Part shown: one piece after another, positions 52,240-61,557 of the stretch
Layout: every line of letters begins with the position of its first letter
Numbering within the stretch: position 1 is the stretch's first letter
Notes under the pieces: model-generated
Seen by the model: the letters and a program-made list of their open reading frames with translations, nothing else
The model's database searches: none
Told to the model about the DNA's origin: nothing
Source of the DNA: Flavobacteriales bacterium
GTDB taxonomy: Bacteria > Bacteroidota > Bacteroidia > Flavobacteriales_D > Crocinitomicaceae
Assembly: GCA_947500755.1 (NCBI GenBank)
Contig: CANMTO010000001.1
Coordinates: 62,001-126,000 of the forward strand
Reading direction: 5' to 3'
Length of the DNA stretch: 64,000 nucleotides
Program-made: the position numbers and the translations under genes

Positions 52240-53748
52240 TTAATCATCGAGTTGCATTCGGAGTTTTTGACTCAATTGCCGATTGTAAGTATCCATCAAA
52301 TACTTTAAATAATTGTCGGTAGACTTTGAAATACATCGCGTGTAATTTTTCAGCCGATGCTCAATGTGCTCTTGCAGCAACTCCATGCATTTGAACCCTT
52401 CGGTAAGCGTGGTGGCTTTGTTTAAAATGGCTTCAAAATGATTGTTCATAGAGTTCTCAATGGCGAGTTTTCCCTTAATTCCAGCATCAAGACACTCGTA
52501 ATAATTTTCCTTTATATTGAATGCTGTAAGAATATCGACATCAAAGTACTTTTCCATGCCTTTAGAGAATTCAAATTCAATTTCAAATTCCATATCTTCC
52601 AATTCGGAAATTCTAGATTCGAGAAAGCGATCCGGGAAACGAAAGGCATCTTGCCAATTGATGTGATCTTGCCAATACCCGAAGCGTCGTACGTTATTCC
52701 CCAGGTCGATTACTTGAAAGTTAGTTTTTCCAGGAATACTTCGAGAACCCCGTCCGATCATTTGATGATATAAGGTAAGAGAGCGAGTCGCACGATTCAG
52801 TATGATGGTCTGCACGGAAGGTTCATCAAAACCAGTGGTTAAGATTCCTACGGAAGTTAAGATGGCATCCGGTGTTTCTTTAAACCATTTGAGGGTGTCT
52901 TTACGGTCTTTATCGCTAAAGGTAGAATCTAGATGCTTTACCTTATACTTGTGTTTTTTAAAGAGTTCAAATACATGAATGGAGGTTTCTATACCTGCAT
53001 TAAAAATTAAGGTTTTCGTTCCAAGTGCTACTTCTTCATATGCAAAAAGCAACTTTTCTTGCATGAAAAAATTACTGTAAACTACATCTGAACTTGAAAT
53101 GGTAAAGTCACCGTTATTTCCAATTTTCAACCCGTGAAGATTTACATCATAGTTATAGGTTTCTGCATCTGCCAAATACCCCATTTTAATCAATCCAGCA
53201 ATACTTTCGCCTGTAATCAATTTATGGTAATGGTCTTTTAACGGTAAGGTTTTATTGCTGCTTAGTGGCGTGGCTGTAACGCCAAGGATGCTGCTGTTCC
53301 CATAATATTGAAAAATCTTTCTGAAGGAATTATAATGAGCTTCATCAACAATCACTAATCCTACATTTTCAATAAAATCCTGGTTGTCTTGCAGGCGATT
53401 GTTCAGGGTCTCCACCATAGCAATGTAACAATCACAGTCTAACTGATCTTCAATCGTTTTAACTTCAGAATTAATGATCTTGTTTTTGACACCAATGGCT
53501 AATAATTGATGAGATGTTTGAACAGAGAGCTCAATTCGGTGGGTTAGAATTAAAACGCGCTTACCCCATTCTTGCAGATATTGCTTTGCTATCGCTGAAA
53601 AAATAACCGTTTTTCCACCTCCTGTGGGCAGCTGATACAACAAGTTGAACGGATGTTCATTTGTTCTGAACTCGTCAAGGACTTGTTTAACAGTCTCTTC
53701 TTGAAATGGGTAAAGTCTTTTTGCCTCGTAAAGGTCGGTATCAATCAT
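52240..53748 (-). CDS. DEAD/DEAH-box superfamily 2 helicase
   Basis: A 502-residue nucleic-acid helicase or translocase: Walker A PTGGGKT (41-47), motif Ia ILTHRIELS, DEAH box VDEAHYNS (135-138), TATP, VGILTTGFDEPSVQ (motif V) and HQMIGRGSRSIPGK (motif VI). It resembles the SSL2/UvrB-like group of single helicases in Bacteroidota genomes. No nuclease or methyltransferase subunit is adjacent, so it is not a recognisable part of a restriction system. A TAAATTTG box lies 16 bases upstream of its ATG. Confidence 0.9.
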   Translation of the reverse strand: MIDTDLYEAKRLYPFQEETVKQVLDEFRTNEHPFNLLYQLPTGGGKTVIFSAIAKQYLQEWGKRVLILTHRIELSVQTSHQLLAIGVKNKIINSEVKTIEDQLDCDCYIAMVETLNNRLQDNQDFIENVGLVIVDEAHYNSFRKIFQYYGNSSILGVTATPLSSNKTLPLKDHYHKLITGESIAGLIKMGYLADAETYNYDVNLHGLKIGNNGDFTISSSDVVYSNFFMQEKLLFAYEEVALGTKTLIFNAGIETSIHVFELFKKHKYKVKHLDSTFSDKDRKDTLKWFKETPDAILTSVGILTTGFDEPSVQTIILNRATRSLTLYHQMIGRGSRSIPGKTNFQVIDLGNNVRRFGYWQDHINWQDAFRFPDRFLESRISELEDMEFEIEFEFSKGMEKYFDVDILTAFNIKENYYECLDAGIKGKLAIENSMNNHFEAILNKATTLTEGFKCMELLQEHIEHRLKNYTRCISKSTDNYLKYLMDTYNRQLSQKLRMQLDD

Positions 53749-53764
53749 GTAGGGCGTAAAAGCG

Positions 53765-53772
53765 CAAATTTA
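53765..53772 (-). promoter_or_regulatory. -7 promoter box (TAAATTTG) for the helicase gene
   Basis: Exact TAnnTTTG match on the minus strand, 16 bases upstream of the ATG at 53748, giving a short leader of about 10 bases. Confidence 0.5.
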
Positions 53773-53801
53773 CATTCCTTTTAGGGAAATCCAATCACTT
53801 T

Positions 53802-54536
53802 TTATAATCTATTCCATTTTGCGACTAAAATCCCGCAGGCAACTGCAGCATTTAACGATTCAGCCCCGCCAAATCGTGGGATTGAAATGTGTTGGGTGAG
53901 GTACGGGATTAGGTCAGGAGACATCCCATTTGCTTCATTTCCGATTACTAATATGCTATCCGTTTCCATCGTCATCTCTTGAATAGTAGTGCCATCCATC
54001 ATAGCGCCGTAGATTGGCAATGTGCTCGTCTTTAGGAATTCACTTAAGTTGGTATAGCTTACTGAAACTCGAAATATACTACCCATGCTAGCCTGGATGG
54101 TCTTGGAGTTGAAACAATCCACGGTTTGTTCTGAGGCAACAATATCCTGAATACCAAACCAATCCGCAATACGTATTATGGTACCTAAATTACCAGGATC
54201 TTGAATATTATCAAGACAAATCAGACGCTTGGCAGTAATGGGTGCAGTGAGCCTAGGATAACGAAGCACGGCTAATACATAGGATGCATTCTTAAACGTC
54301 GAGATTCGCTGTAGTTCTTTGGGTGAACATGACTTGATCGGACACGATGCGAGCTGCTCAAATTCATCGGGTAGGTTTGAGTCGGTAACGATCATGACCA
54401 ACTCAAAACGCTCCTGGTGCAAGCATTCTGTTACCAATTTCCGACCTTCTACGATAAAACAACCTTCCGCTTTTCTCGCTGATTTATCATGCAGTGAACG
54501 AATCCACTTAATATCTGTTGAAGTAAGCTTTTCCAT
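53802..54536 (-). CDS. SpoU/TrmH-family RNA 2'-O-methyltransferase
   Basis: A 244-residue SPOUT enzyme that methylates ribose in tRNA or rRNA using SAM. An N-terminal substrate-binding domain (AEGCFIVEGRKLVTECL) precedes the knot fold with motif 1 NIQDPGNLGTIIRIADWFG, motif 2 LVIGNEANGMSPDLI and motif 3 IPRFGGAESLNAAVACGILV. The exact target is not evident. It is divergent from tamL with a 29-base spacer, a pairing found in many Flavobacteriales. Confidence 0.93.
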   Translation of the reverse strand: MEKLTSTDIKWIRSLHDKSARKAEGCFIVEGRKLVTECLHQERFELVMIVTDSNLPDEFEQLASCPIKSCSPKELQRISTFKNASYVLAVLRYPRLTAPITAKRLICLDNIQDPGNLGTIIRIADWFGIQDIVASEQTVDCFNSKTIQASMGSIFRVSVSYTNLSEFLKTSTLPIYGAMMDGTTIQEMTMETDSILVIGNEANGMSPDLIPYLTQHISIPRFGGAESLNAAVACGILVAKWNRL

Positions 54537-54549
54537 TGCTTGAAATTCT

Positions 54550-54557
54550 TAATTTTG
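54550..54557 (+). promoter_or_regulatory. -7 promoter box (TAATTTTG) for tamL
   Basis: Exact TAnnTTTG match eight bases before the ATG at 54566; the leader would be only about three bases. Confidence 0.5.
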
Positions 54558-54565
54558 TAGGACCC

Positions 54566-57310
54566 ATGCTAAATAAATTCTTTTTTTCTTGCTGTTTTTT
54601 GGCTGTGCTATTCAGTTGTCAGATTTCCAAAAATGTCCCCAAGGGATTTTATTTATTGCAAGATAACGCGGTGAAATTACAAAAAAGCGGGGGAACCCTC
54701 ACAACGGCTGATTTAGAAGGAGTAATTCGCCAGCAACCGAACCAAAAATTAATTGGGATGCCATTTAGGCTCTCCCTTTATAATAGCGTTGATTCCGCGA
54801 AGGTGGCATCGAAACGTCAGCGAAAAAATGAAGAGCTGCTGGCTAAGAATCAGGAGAATATAGACAACATGAGTCGGATCAACCAAAAGCGAATGAATAG
54901 GGCTAGGGAGAAGGGGCGTGATTATTACACTGAAAAGATTATTCCGATGAAAGATCTAGAGCATCCTCGTAGATTTTTTCGCGAGTGGTTGAAATTCAAA
55001 TACGGTGAAAAACCAGTAATTTTTGATACCAATTTGTATGTTAAGTCTATCGAGCAACTCGGGATTTTATTGCGAAAAAAAGGATACTATGAAGCGTTGG
55101 TTGAAGCTGAAATTTACAAGGACTATCGAAAACGAACAACGACCGTAATCTATCTTGTGAATGCAGGAAAACCCTATATCATTGATTCGATTTATTTGAA
55201 AGGACCCAGCAAGGTAACCAGTCTTTACAATTCGTTCATAAATCGTCAAGTTAAGGCAAATGGTGAGCACCCCTTGTTGAATAATACACTTGATGAAGAT
55301 ATGCTGAAAACCCATAGTGAATTGGTTGCTCGAGAAATGAGAGACATGGCCTTGTTTGGATTTACAAATTCAAATATTCGGTTCTTAGCGGATACCAATG
55401 CACTAAAAAAGACGGTAACCTTGGGACTTGAGTTTTTACCACGACGTATAGCTCACGGTAGTATTTCTGATAGCTTCGTTACCGTTGCATTCAAAGATTA
55501 TTATGTAAACAAAGTCATCTTTCATTTAAGTGATACCAATCGAATCGATATACCATTCAAGACTTATCTAACTCAAAAGAATGTCAATTCCTCTAAAGAT
55601 GCATTAGAATCTTCCTTCTTGGCTACCACGGAGGAATATGAATACAGAAAGTTAACCTGTGATAAAAATGCCATTAAACGATTTAAGCTGACGAAACATG
55701 ATTTAAATCCATTTCGAATGGTTGATGTCTATTTCAATGGTGACAAACCCAGTGTAAAACCCCATTTGTTAGAGCTTCAAAATTACTTGGAACCTACCAA
55801 TTATTTCAAGGATAAGTATCTAGAAAGAAGTTATCAGTTTTTAAGTCAATTGAATCTTTTTACTACGATTAAGCCTGTATTTTATGAAGTTCCTGGTAAA
55901 AATCAGGTGAATGTTCATTATTTTTTGGTTCCCAAAAAGAAACAATCCTTTTCCTTTGAGCCCCGCTTTACTTCTTCCTTTGGTTTATTAGGAGTGAATG
56001 CTTCGATGAATTACGTCAACAATAATGTGTTTCGAGGTGGGGAGAAGTTTACGTTTACGCTTGGAGGGGGGTTTGAATCTCAACCGATTGTATTCGATGA
56101 TGGTACAACCGGTGGAAGAGCATTTAATACCCTAGAGTTCGGTCCCAACATTAAAATAGAAATTCCTGGCCTTTTTCCGACTCCTGTATGGTTGTTATCG
56201 AAACGTCAAAAGCCGATTACAGTAATTGGCGCAGGATTGAATTTCGAACGACGTGATATTTTTTCTAGACGCGTATTACAAATGAATTATACATGGCGTT
56301 GGAAGGTCGATAAAACCCAAGTATTTACCTTTGGATTGCCTTTTGCATCAACTATAAAGTTTGTTCAATTCGACAATTCAGATGCCTTTCAGAATCAAAT
56401 TAACACCTTGAGCGATTTATTTTTGAGAAATTCATACAGCAATCAGCTAATTTGGGAGGATTTTAAATTTCAATTTGAATTTTCCAATGTTAATAAGGAT
56501 TTTGTTGCGGATGAAGGACATTCTTCCCGCTTAACGAACATGGATATTAACTTGACCAGTTCAATTTCACTCGCAGGAAACACCCTTGCCTTTCTAACAA
56601 AGAACGCGGATACCATTAGTGGAGGGCAACATACATTTTATGGCAATGTCTTTGCTGAATTTATCCGAAATGATAATCAATTGATTTTAACGAAGCGCTT
56701 TAACTCATCAGTGCAGCTGGCTGGAAAGTTCATGGCAGGGTTTGGTTTACCTTACGGCAATTCAACCACTTCTATGCCTTATGATTATAGTTTTTTTGCT
56801 GGAGGAGCCAACGATAACCGCGGATGGAAGGCAAGGATGCTAGGGCCGGGAAGGTATAAAAGTTATTTGGATTCAACCGGAACGGCAACTCAAATAGGGG
56901 ATATCCGCATCGGAGGTTCAATTGAGTTTCGATTTTCTATGAGTAAAATGTTGAAATCGGTTCTTTTTGCTGATTTTGGAAATATTTGGACAACAAAAGA
57001 TGATGACAACCGCGTGGGAGCTACCTTTTCAACGGATTTTTATAAACAGTTAGCACTTTCCATTGGTACGGGCTTACGCATTGATTTGGGATTTTTCCTT
57101 GTGCGTTTTGACCTAGGATTCCCAATGTGTAATCCTGCGCTACCAGATAAGGCGCGTTGGGTTTTTCAAAGTCGAAATTCATACTACCTCGAAGGTGCTG
57201 AGTATTATGGCATTACCGGGACACTAGAAGAGCAATTAATCGGTGGTAAAGAAAAATTACCAAGACCCTTCTTGCCATCTTTGAATTTTGGCATTGGCCT
57301 TCCATTCTAA
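54566..57310 (+). CDS. tamL: TamL-type BamA/TamA-family outer-membrane lipoprotein
   Basis: A 914-residue Omp85-family protein. The lipobox AVLFSC places the acyl-cysteine at residue 18, as in the Bacteroidota TamL form of TamA. Residues about 100-420 hold POTRA-like repeats (IEQLGILLRKKGYYEALVEAEI, RSYQFLSQLNLFTTIKPVFYEV), and about 440-914 form the 16-strand barrel, including YDYSFFAGGANDNRGWKAR, the lid-lock region of Omp85 proteins, and IRIGGSIEFRFSM. It should act with TamB in outer-membrane homeostasis. The ATG at 54566 is chosen; an extension to 54536 would precede the promoter box. Confidence 0.88.
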   Translation: MLNKFFFSCCFLAVLFSCQISKNVPKGFYLLQDNAVKLQKSGGTLTTADLEGVIRQQPNQKLIGMPFRLSLYNSVDSAKVASKRQRKNEELLAKNQENIDNMSRINQKRMNRAREKGRDYYTEKIIPMKDLEHPRRFFREWLKFKYGEKPVIFDTNLYVKSIEQLGILLRKKGYYEALVEAEIYKDYRKRTTTVIYLVNAGKPYIIDSIYLKGPSKVTSLYNSFINRQVKANGEHPLLNNTLDEDMLKTHSELVAREMRDMALFGFTNSNIRFLADTNALKKTVTLGLEFLPRRIAHGSISDSFVTVAFKDYYVNKVIFHLSDTNRIDIPFKTYLTQKNVNSSKDALESSFLATTEEYEYRKLTCDKNAIKRFKLTKHDLNPFRMVDVYFNGDKPSVKPHLLELQNYLEPTNYFKDKYLERSYQFLSQLNLFTTIKPVFYEVPGKNQVNVHYFLVPKKKQSFSFEPRFTSSFGLLGVNASMNYVNNNVFRGGEKFTFTLGGGFESQPIVFDDGTTGGRAFNTLEFGPNIKIEIPGLFPTPVWLLSKRQKPITVIGAGLNFERRDIFSRRVLQMNYTWRWKVDKTQVFTFGLPFASTIKFVQFDNSDAFQNQINTLSDLFLRNSYSNQLIWEDFKFQFEFSNVNKDFVADEGHSSRLTNMDINLTSSISLAGNTLAFLTKNADTISGGQHTFYGNVFAEFIRNDNQLILTKRFNSSVQLAGKFMAGFGLPYGNSTTSMPYDYSFFAGGANDNRGWKARMLGPGRYKSYLDSTGTATQIGDIRIGGSIEFRFSMSKMLKSVLFADFGNIWTTKDDDNRVGATFSTDFYKQLALSIGTGLRIDLGFFLVRFDLGFPMCNPALPDKARWVFQSRNSYYLEGAEYYGITGTLEEQLIGGKEKLPRPFLPSLNFGIGLPF

Positions 57311-57320
57311 CACATTGAAT

Positions 57321-58931
57321 ATGAAATATGCTTGGTTTGTTTTGATTTTCCTTGTCAGCTTCGCATGCATGAAAGGTAAGAAGGTCGATTTAATTGTACA
57401 TAATGCAAAAATTCATTGCATGGATGATCAGAATACCATTGAGGACGCCATGGCAATTCGGGATGGCATCATTGTAGAGGTGGGTCCGGAACGACAAATA
57501 TTGAATAAGTATTATGCAGATCAAGAAGTGGATGCAAAACAGAAAGGTATTTATCCCGGTTTTACCGACGCTCATACGCACATGTTTTCTTTGGCGAAAC
57601 AAAACTTAGGAGTGGATTTAACCGATTGTAAGTCTATGGAGGAGGTGGTTAATCGAATTAAGGCCTATCTAACGCTAAACAAACGCACATTTGTCATCGG
57701 AAGAGGGTGGGACCAAACGCGTTGGAAAGACGACCAGATGCCAACCAAGGAAATAATTTCTAAGGCCTTTCCAACAATTCCCGTGGCGCTATATCGGATT
57801 GATGGCCATGCATTGTTGGTCAATGAAGCCTTACTAACTGCCTTAGATCAGGTCAAAACATTACTATTAAACGGCCCTTTTGAAACAGGTTTGTTCATCG
57901 ATAAAGACATGTCGATTCCTGAAGCGAAAATGCAGGATTTTTCGTCCTCAGAATACCAGCAAGAATTGCTTGAAATTCAGCGTAAACTTTTTGCATTTGG
58001 GGTTACTGGTGTACATGAAGCAGGACTGATGCGCTGGCAAGTAGCACTCCTTAAGCAAATGGTGCAGCAAGATAAACTATCCTTGGACATCTATGGCATG
58101 CTTACCGCGAATGAAGAGAATTATCAATATGCCAAAAAGCACGGTCACATGGTCTATAAAAATTTAAGCATTCGCAGTTTTAAACTGTATATGGATGGTG
58201 CCTTGGGTTCGCGTGGTGCACTATTAAAAGCCCCTTATGCGGACATGAAAAGCTTTTCGGGACAACAACTGACCAGTAACGATGCATTGTCAATGTGGAT
58301 TGAGCGATCGTTAGCATTAGACTACCAACTCAACACCCATGCCATTGGAGATCAGGGAAATCAACTGGTGTTGAATGCGTACAAGCGCGCCTTTGAGCAA
58401 AATCCGGATCACCGATGGAGGATAGAGCATGCACAGGTGGTTGACCCTTCGGATATGCATCTGTTTGGAACCTATGCAGTTTTTCCTTCCGTGCAACCAA
58501 CACATGCTACTTCTGATCATGATTGGGCAGAACGTCGCTTAGGCAAAGAACGGTTAAAGGGAGCTTACGCGTATCAATCGTTGTACAATCAATTTGGAAT
58601 GTTGGCCTTAGGTACAGATTTCCCGGTAGAACAAATAAATCCTTTTCTAACACTAAGGGCTGCAGTGCTTCGTGTTAATTCGGAAAATAAGCCGATAAAT
58701 GGGTATTTAGTGAAGGAAGCATTGGATTTAAATACAAGCTTGAAAGGAATGACGATTTGGCCGCAATTCGCAGCATTCAGCGAAACAAAACGCGGAATGC
58801 TCATTCAGGGAATGGAGGCTACGTTTTTTATCTGTGAGAAGCCAATTACAGAGAATAACATTCCAGAAAATAACCGATCAGTGGCTACCTACGTTAGAGG
58901 ATTGCTACGCTTTGATTCAGCGGCTTATTAG
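57321..58931 (+). CDS. lipoprotein amidohydrolase, YtcJ-like (amidohydrolase family 3)
   Basis: A 536-residue metal-dependent hydrolase with a lipoprotein signal (VLIFLVSFAC, Cys16). Metal-site motifs: GFTDAHTHM, the carbamylated-lysine region near RSFKLYMDGALGSRGA, NTHAIGDQGNQLV, RIEHAQVV and LALGTDFPVEQINPF. The substrate is unknown; family members act on amide bonds of small molecules. It starts 10 bases after tamL, so it is probably co-transcribed. Its stop overlaps the convergent PorP/SprF gene by four bases. Confidence 0.93.
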   Translation: MKYAWFVLIFLVSFACMKGKKVDLIVHNAKIHCMDDQNTIEDAMAIRDGIIVEVGPERQILNKYYADQEVDAKQKGIYPGFTDAHTHMFSLAKQNLGVDLTDCKSMEEVVNRIKAYLTLNKRTFVIGRGWDQTRWKDDQMPTKEIISKAFPTIPVALYRIDGHALLVNEALLTALDQVKTLLLNGPFETGLFIDKDMSIPEAKMQDFSSSEYQQELLEIQRKLFAFGVTGVHEAGLMRWQVALLKQMVQQDKLSLDIYGMLTANEENYQYAKKHGHMVYKNLSIRSFKLYMDGALGSRGALLKAPYADMKSFSGQQLTSNDALSMWIERSLALDYQLNTHAIGDQGNQLVLNAYKRAFEQNPDHRWRIEHAQVVDPSDMHLFGTYAVFPSVQPTHATSDHDWAERRLGKERLKGAYAYQSLYNQFGMLALGTDFPVEQINPFLTLRAAVLRVNSENKPINGYLVKEALDLNTSLKGMTIWPQFAAFSETKRGMLIQGMEATFFICEKPITENNIPENNRSVATYVRGLLRFDSAAY

Positions 58932-59893
58932 AACGAAGGACAGCTAATTTTTCTAAAGTTCTTCGGTTTCTTTTTACATGCAAAGTTAAATCCTAAGGAA
59001 ACTTCATGGGAACCACCAGAAACTCCGTTGCCAAGTTTTGATACCGTTATATCGTAAGAATATCCTACCTTAAATTTAGGGGTTGAAATGCCTAAGCATA
59101 AAATAAATGCATCTCGATTTCTATACCAAACACCGGCCGTAAAGTTTTCATATTTGATGTATGTACCAATGTTTAACTCTTGAAAGCCGTTTTGGTATTG
59201 ATAGATGATATTTGGCATGATGGAGGTTGAGTTAGAAAATTTGTTTCTACCCAATTTTATGTTCGCCCCGGCATGTCCTGTAAATCGCATGGGAAGTTTA
59301 CTTGTTCCTAAAATCATTGATTCATCTGGAGTATTCAAGTGGTGAATCGCACCACCGAAGTAAAAAATATCCGTGTAACCTACGAAACCAGCAGAAGCAT
59401 CAAAATAACCCCGTCTTCCATTTCCGCGAGGAACATCTCCCGTTTGATAAATGAACCCACGACGTGGATCAATCATGTCGCCAAACGTTAATTTACTCCA
59501 ATCTAAGTATTTTTGATAATAGGCTGCTCTTGCTCCAAACATCATCGAAAACTTACGGTTTACACGCAGGTTGTAGGAATAGATGGCACCTACCATCGTT
59601 GTGGAAATCGTTCCACGTCCTTGCTGGTCATGCGTCGCAATAAACCCAAGTCCACCAGAGATGCTTTTAACATAGCTGTCGTAAGCCAAACTGTAGGTTA
59701 TGTAGTTACCGGTTAGCTGCGGCCATTCATTTCTGTAGTTCATGGAAACACGCGGACATCCAGTTGAACCTGCAAGGGCAGGATTCAAATAAATCGGGTT
59801 CGAATAGAACTGAGTAAAGGTTGGATCTTGCGCCATAACGTCCACAGAAACAACAGAAAGCAAGGCCAAAAAGATGATTTTTTTCATGTTCAT
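58928..59893 (-). CDS. PorP/SprF-family type IX secretion membrane protein
   Basis: A 321-residue outer-membrane beta-barrel with a signal peptide (MNMKKIIFLALLSVVSVDVMA). PTFTQFYSNPIYLNPALAGSTGCPRVSMNYRNEWP at about 24-58 is the PorP/SprF hallmark, and KVGYSYDITVSKLGNGVSGGSHEVSLGFNF is the family's end. PorP/SprF proteins serve the secretion or surface attachment of type B cargo such as the protein at 43949. It follows the anti-sigma/barrel fusion by two bases and also has its own exact promoter box in the end of that gene. Confidence 0.95.
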   Translation of the reverse strand: MNMKKIIFLALLSVVSVDVMAQDPTFTQFYSNPIYLNPALAGSTGCPRVSMNYRNEWPQLTGNYITYSLAYDSYVKSISGGLGFIATHDQQGRGTISTTMVGAIYSYNLRVNRKFSMMFGARAAYYQKYLDWSKLTFGDMIDPRRGFIYQTGDVPRGNGRRGYFDASAGFVGYTDIFYFGGAIHHLNTPDESMILGTSKLPMRFTGHAGANIKLGRNKFSNSTSIMPNIIYQYQNGFQELNIGTYIKYENFTAGVWYRNRDAFILCLGISTPKFKVGYSYDITVSKLGNGVSGGSHEVSLGFNFACKKKPKNFRKISCPSF

Positions 59894-59895
59894 AG

Positions 59896-61557
59896 TTACA
59901 AATATAAATAACGTCTTGTTTTTCGACTAATATTAGTATTAAATCTTACGACTAATTGATGCATAAATTGCGGTTCAATGCTTGTTAATGGCTTTGTTTT
60001 AAAGCTTTGCGCCATTATTGAAAAGTTTTTTGATTGGTATCCTAATAATGCCCCAACTGAGGAATTTGAGCCATAATTACCCCCAAGTACCAGATTACCG
60101 AGTTGAAGACTTGCCCCAAGTTGGGTGAATTGCGCGCCTTGAACGATGGAATGAGAAAGCATAGGGGAAAACATGATTTTACCTTTTTTCGCAGAAAAAT
60201 CTGTTCCAATGTAAAGGTTGGTTTGTTGCTGCGATCTGTCGATGGTATCAAATTTATTCGTGTGGATGTTGTCCTGATGCCTAAGGATGTTTTGAGTGTT
60301 CATCCCAACAAAAATAGGTCCTAAATTCATGTTTACGCCAGCATTTAAATCTCGGTAATACAAGGCGTTTCCAATGGGTTTATTCAGGTCATAATTGAAT
60401 TGCTGTAATTGATTGCTGTGGTATTCAAAGGTAGAATGATTGATGGCTTTTGATGAATTAATTGATTTCTGACCCACTACATACGAAATTGAAGGCTCAA
60501 TCAATATGAATCTACCAAGTGCTACTTTCGGCGAATAAATCAATCGTACATTCCAATCTTGAATGGTATTATTCCCGAAATCCGAGTAGTTTGCAAGAAC
60601 TCCGAATCCGCTTCGTAGATTTCTGGAATATCCATCAACCGAAATTTGTTGACTAAGTTTTTGGTTTCCTGTACCAATCCAGCGTGCAGTGCTCATGGTT
60701 TGAAAACGGGTTTGCGATCGATTGCCTACAAATGCCTCAGCAATGTCTAGATGACTTTTTTCCTGTATTACAAAAACACGGTCTTTAAGCGTAGCGCTGC
60801 TAGTTTCTTTTCTGAGATACTTCCCTAAGAGGGAGTTTTTACTTAGATGCAAAGAAGGAAGGGTAATTTTACTTCTTCGTTTAATCTCCTGCTTGGATGT
60901 GGTTTCTTGAACCCCAAGAATCTGGGTATTAGTATGAATGATTAAATTCGATTTAGGGATGTTTAGTCCAATGCTTTCGATGCGATTCAATGTTAAAGGA
61001 TCCTTTGCCAACAAGGCAAAACCTTGATTCGGCTCCAAAAACGCTGGGTTTGAATTATAATTGTTCGAACGATGTAACTTTTTCGTCAAGGGATTAGAAT
61101 TTGGCCTGTATTGATGATTCGAAGAATTGGCTCGGGCATACGAACCATGTGAACTTTTGTTACGAGGCTGAATGGTTTGAACCATTCTGGGAAAATCCTT
61201 ATTCGAAATGCGTTGTTTTTGAGCCTGTTTATTCGATGTAGCATTGAATGAATTACCAAGATATACAAAACTGAAAATCAACATGACGGTGGTTGTAGCG
61301 GAAAGCAACCAGAAACCAAGGCGACGTTTTTTGTCTTTTTCGGGTTCTTCCTTTACACCAAAATTGAAGGAAGAGACCATTTCTGAATCGATGGGCGGAA
61401 AAGTTACTCGTGATTTTTCCCAAGCCTCTAAGTCTGCTTCGTATTCCGGATTGAGTAAAAGGAAAATCCGTAATTCTTGTTCCTTCGACTCAGAAAGATT
61501 ACCTTCGATTAAATCGAATAGCCATTGATCAATATTTTCGTGGTTTGGAGTATTCAA
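59896..61557 (-). CDS. fusion of an anti-sigma-like domain, a membrane helix and a PorP/SprF-like beta-barrel
   Basis: A 553-residue protein with three parts. Residues 1-78 are acidic and helical (IDQWLFDLIEGNLSESKEQE, LNPEYEADLEAWEKS), like the cytoplasmic end of Bacteroidota anti-sigma factors. One membrane helix follows (about 83-103, FWLLSATTTVMLIFSFVYLG). Residues 105-290 are a Ser/Asn/Lys-rich linker. Residues 300-553 are beta-rich and align with the neighbouring PorP/SprF (YYRDLNAGVNMNLGPIFVGM, TNLYIGTDFSAKKGKIMFSP, LVLGGNYGSNSSVGALLGYQ). The TTG start at 61557 overlaps the sigma factor stop as TTGA. It would span both membranes and hold or release the sigma factor. Confidence 0.82.
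   Translation of the reverse strand: MNTPNHENIDQWLFDLIEGNLSESKEQELRIFLLLNPEYEADLEAWEKSRVTFPPIDSEMVSSFNFGVKEEPEKDKKRRLGFWLLSATTTVMLIFSFVYLGNSFNATSNKQAQKQRISNKDFPRMVQTIQPRNKSSHGSYARANSSNHQYRPNSNPLTKKLHRSNNYNSNPAFLEPNQGFALLAKDPLTLNRIESIGLNIPKSNLIIHTNTQILGVQETTSKQEIKRRSKITLPSLHLSKNSLLGKYLRKETSSATLKDRVFVIQEKSHLDIAEAFVGNRSQTRFQTMSTARWIGTGNQKLSQQISVDGYSRNLRSGFGVLANYSDFGNNTIQDWNVRLIYSPKVALGRFILIEPSISYVVGQKSINSSKAINHSTFEYHSNQLQQFNYDLNKPIGNALYYRDLNAGVNMNLGPIFVGMNTQNILRHQDNIHTNKFDTIDRSQQQTNLYIGTDFSAKKGKIMFSPMLSHSIVQGAQFTQLGASLQLGNLVLGGNYGSNSSVGALLGYQSKNFSIMAQSFKTKPLTSIEPQFMHQLVVRFNTNISRKTRRYLYL
59899..59906 (-). promoter_or_regulatory. -7 promoter box (TATATTTG) for the PorP/SprF gene
   Basis: Exact TAnnTTTG match on the minus strand, five bases before the ATG at 59893; it lies inside the last codons of the upstream fusion gene. 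Predicts a second, leaderless transcript for PorP/SprF. Confidence 0.5.

Noticed and set aside
52240-53748. Helicase subunit of a restriction-modification or phage-defence system.
   Set aside because: No nuclease, methyltransferase or specificity gene is adjacent; neighbours are a GWxTD operon and an RNA methyltransferase.
58928-59893. PorP/SprF gene as evidence that the core T9SS locus is here.
   Set aside because: Core components (PorK/L/M/N or GldK/L/M/N, SprA, PorV) are absent; PorP/SprF paralogues are scattered in these genomes.
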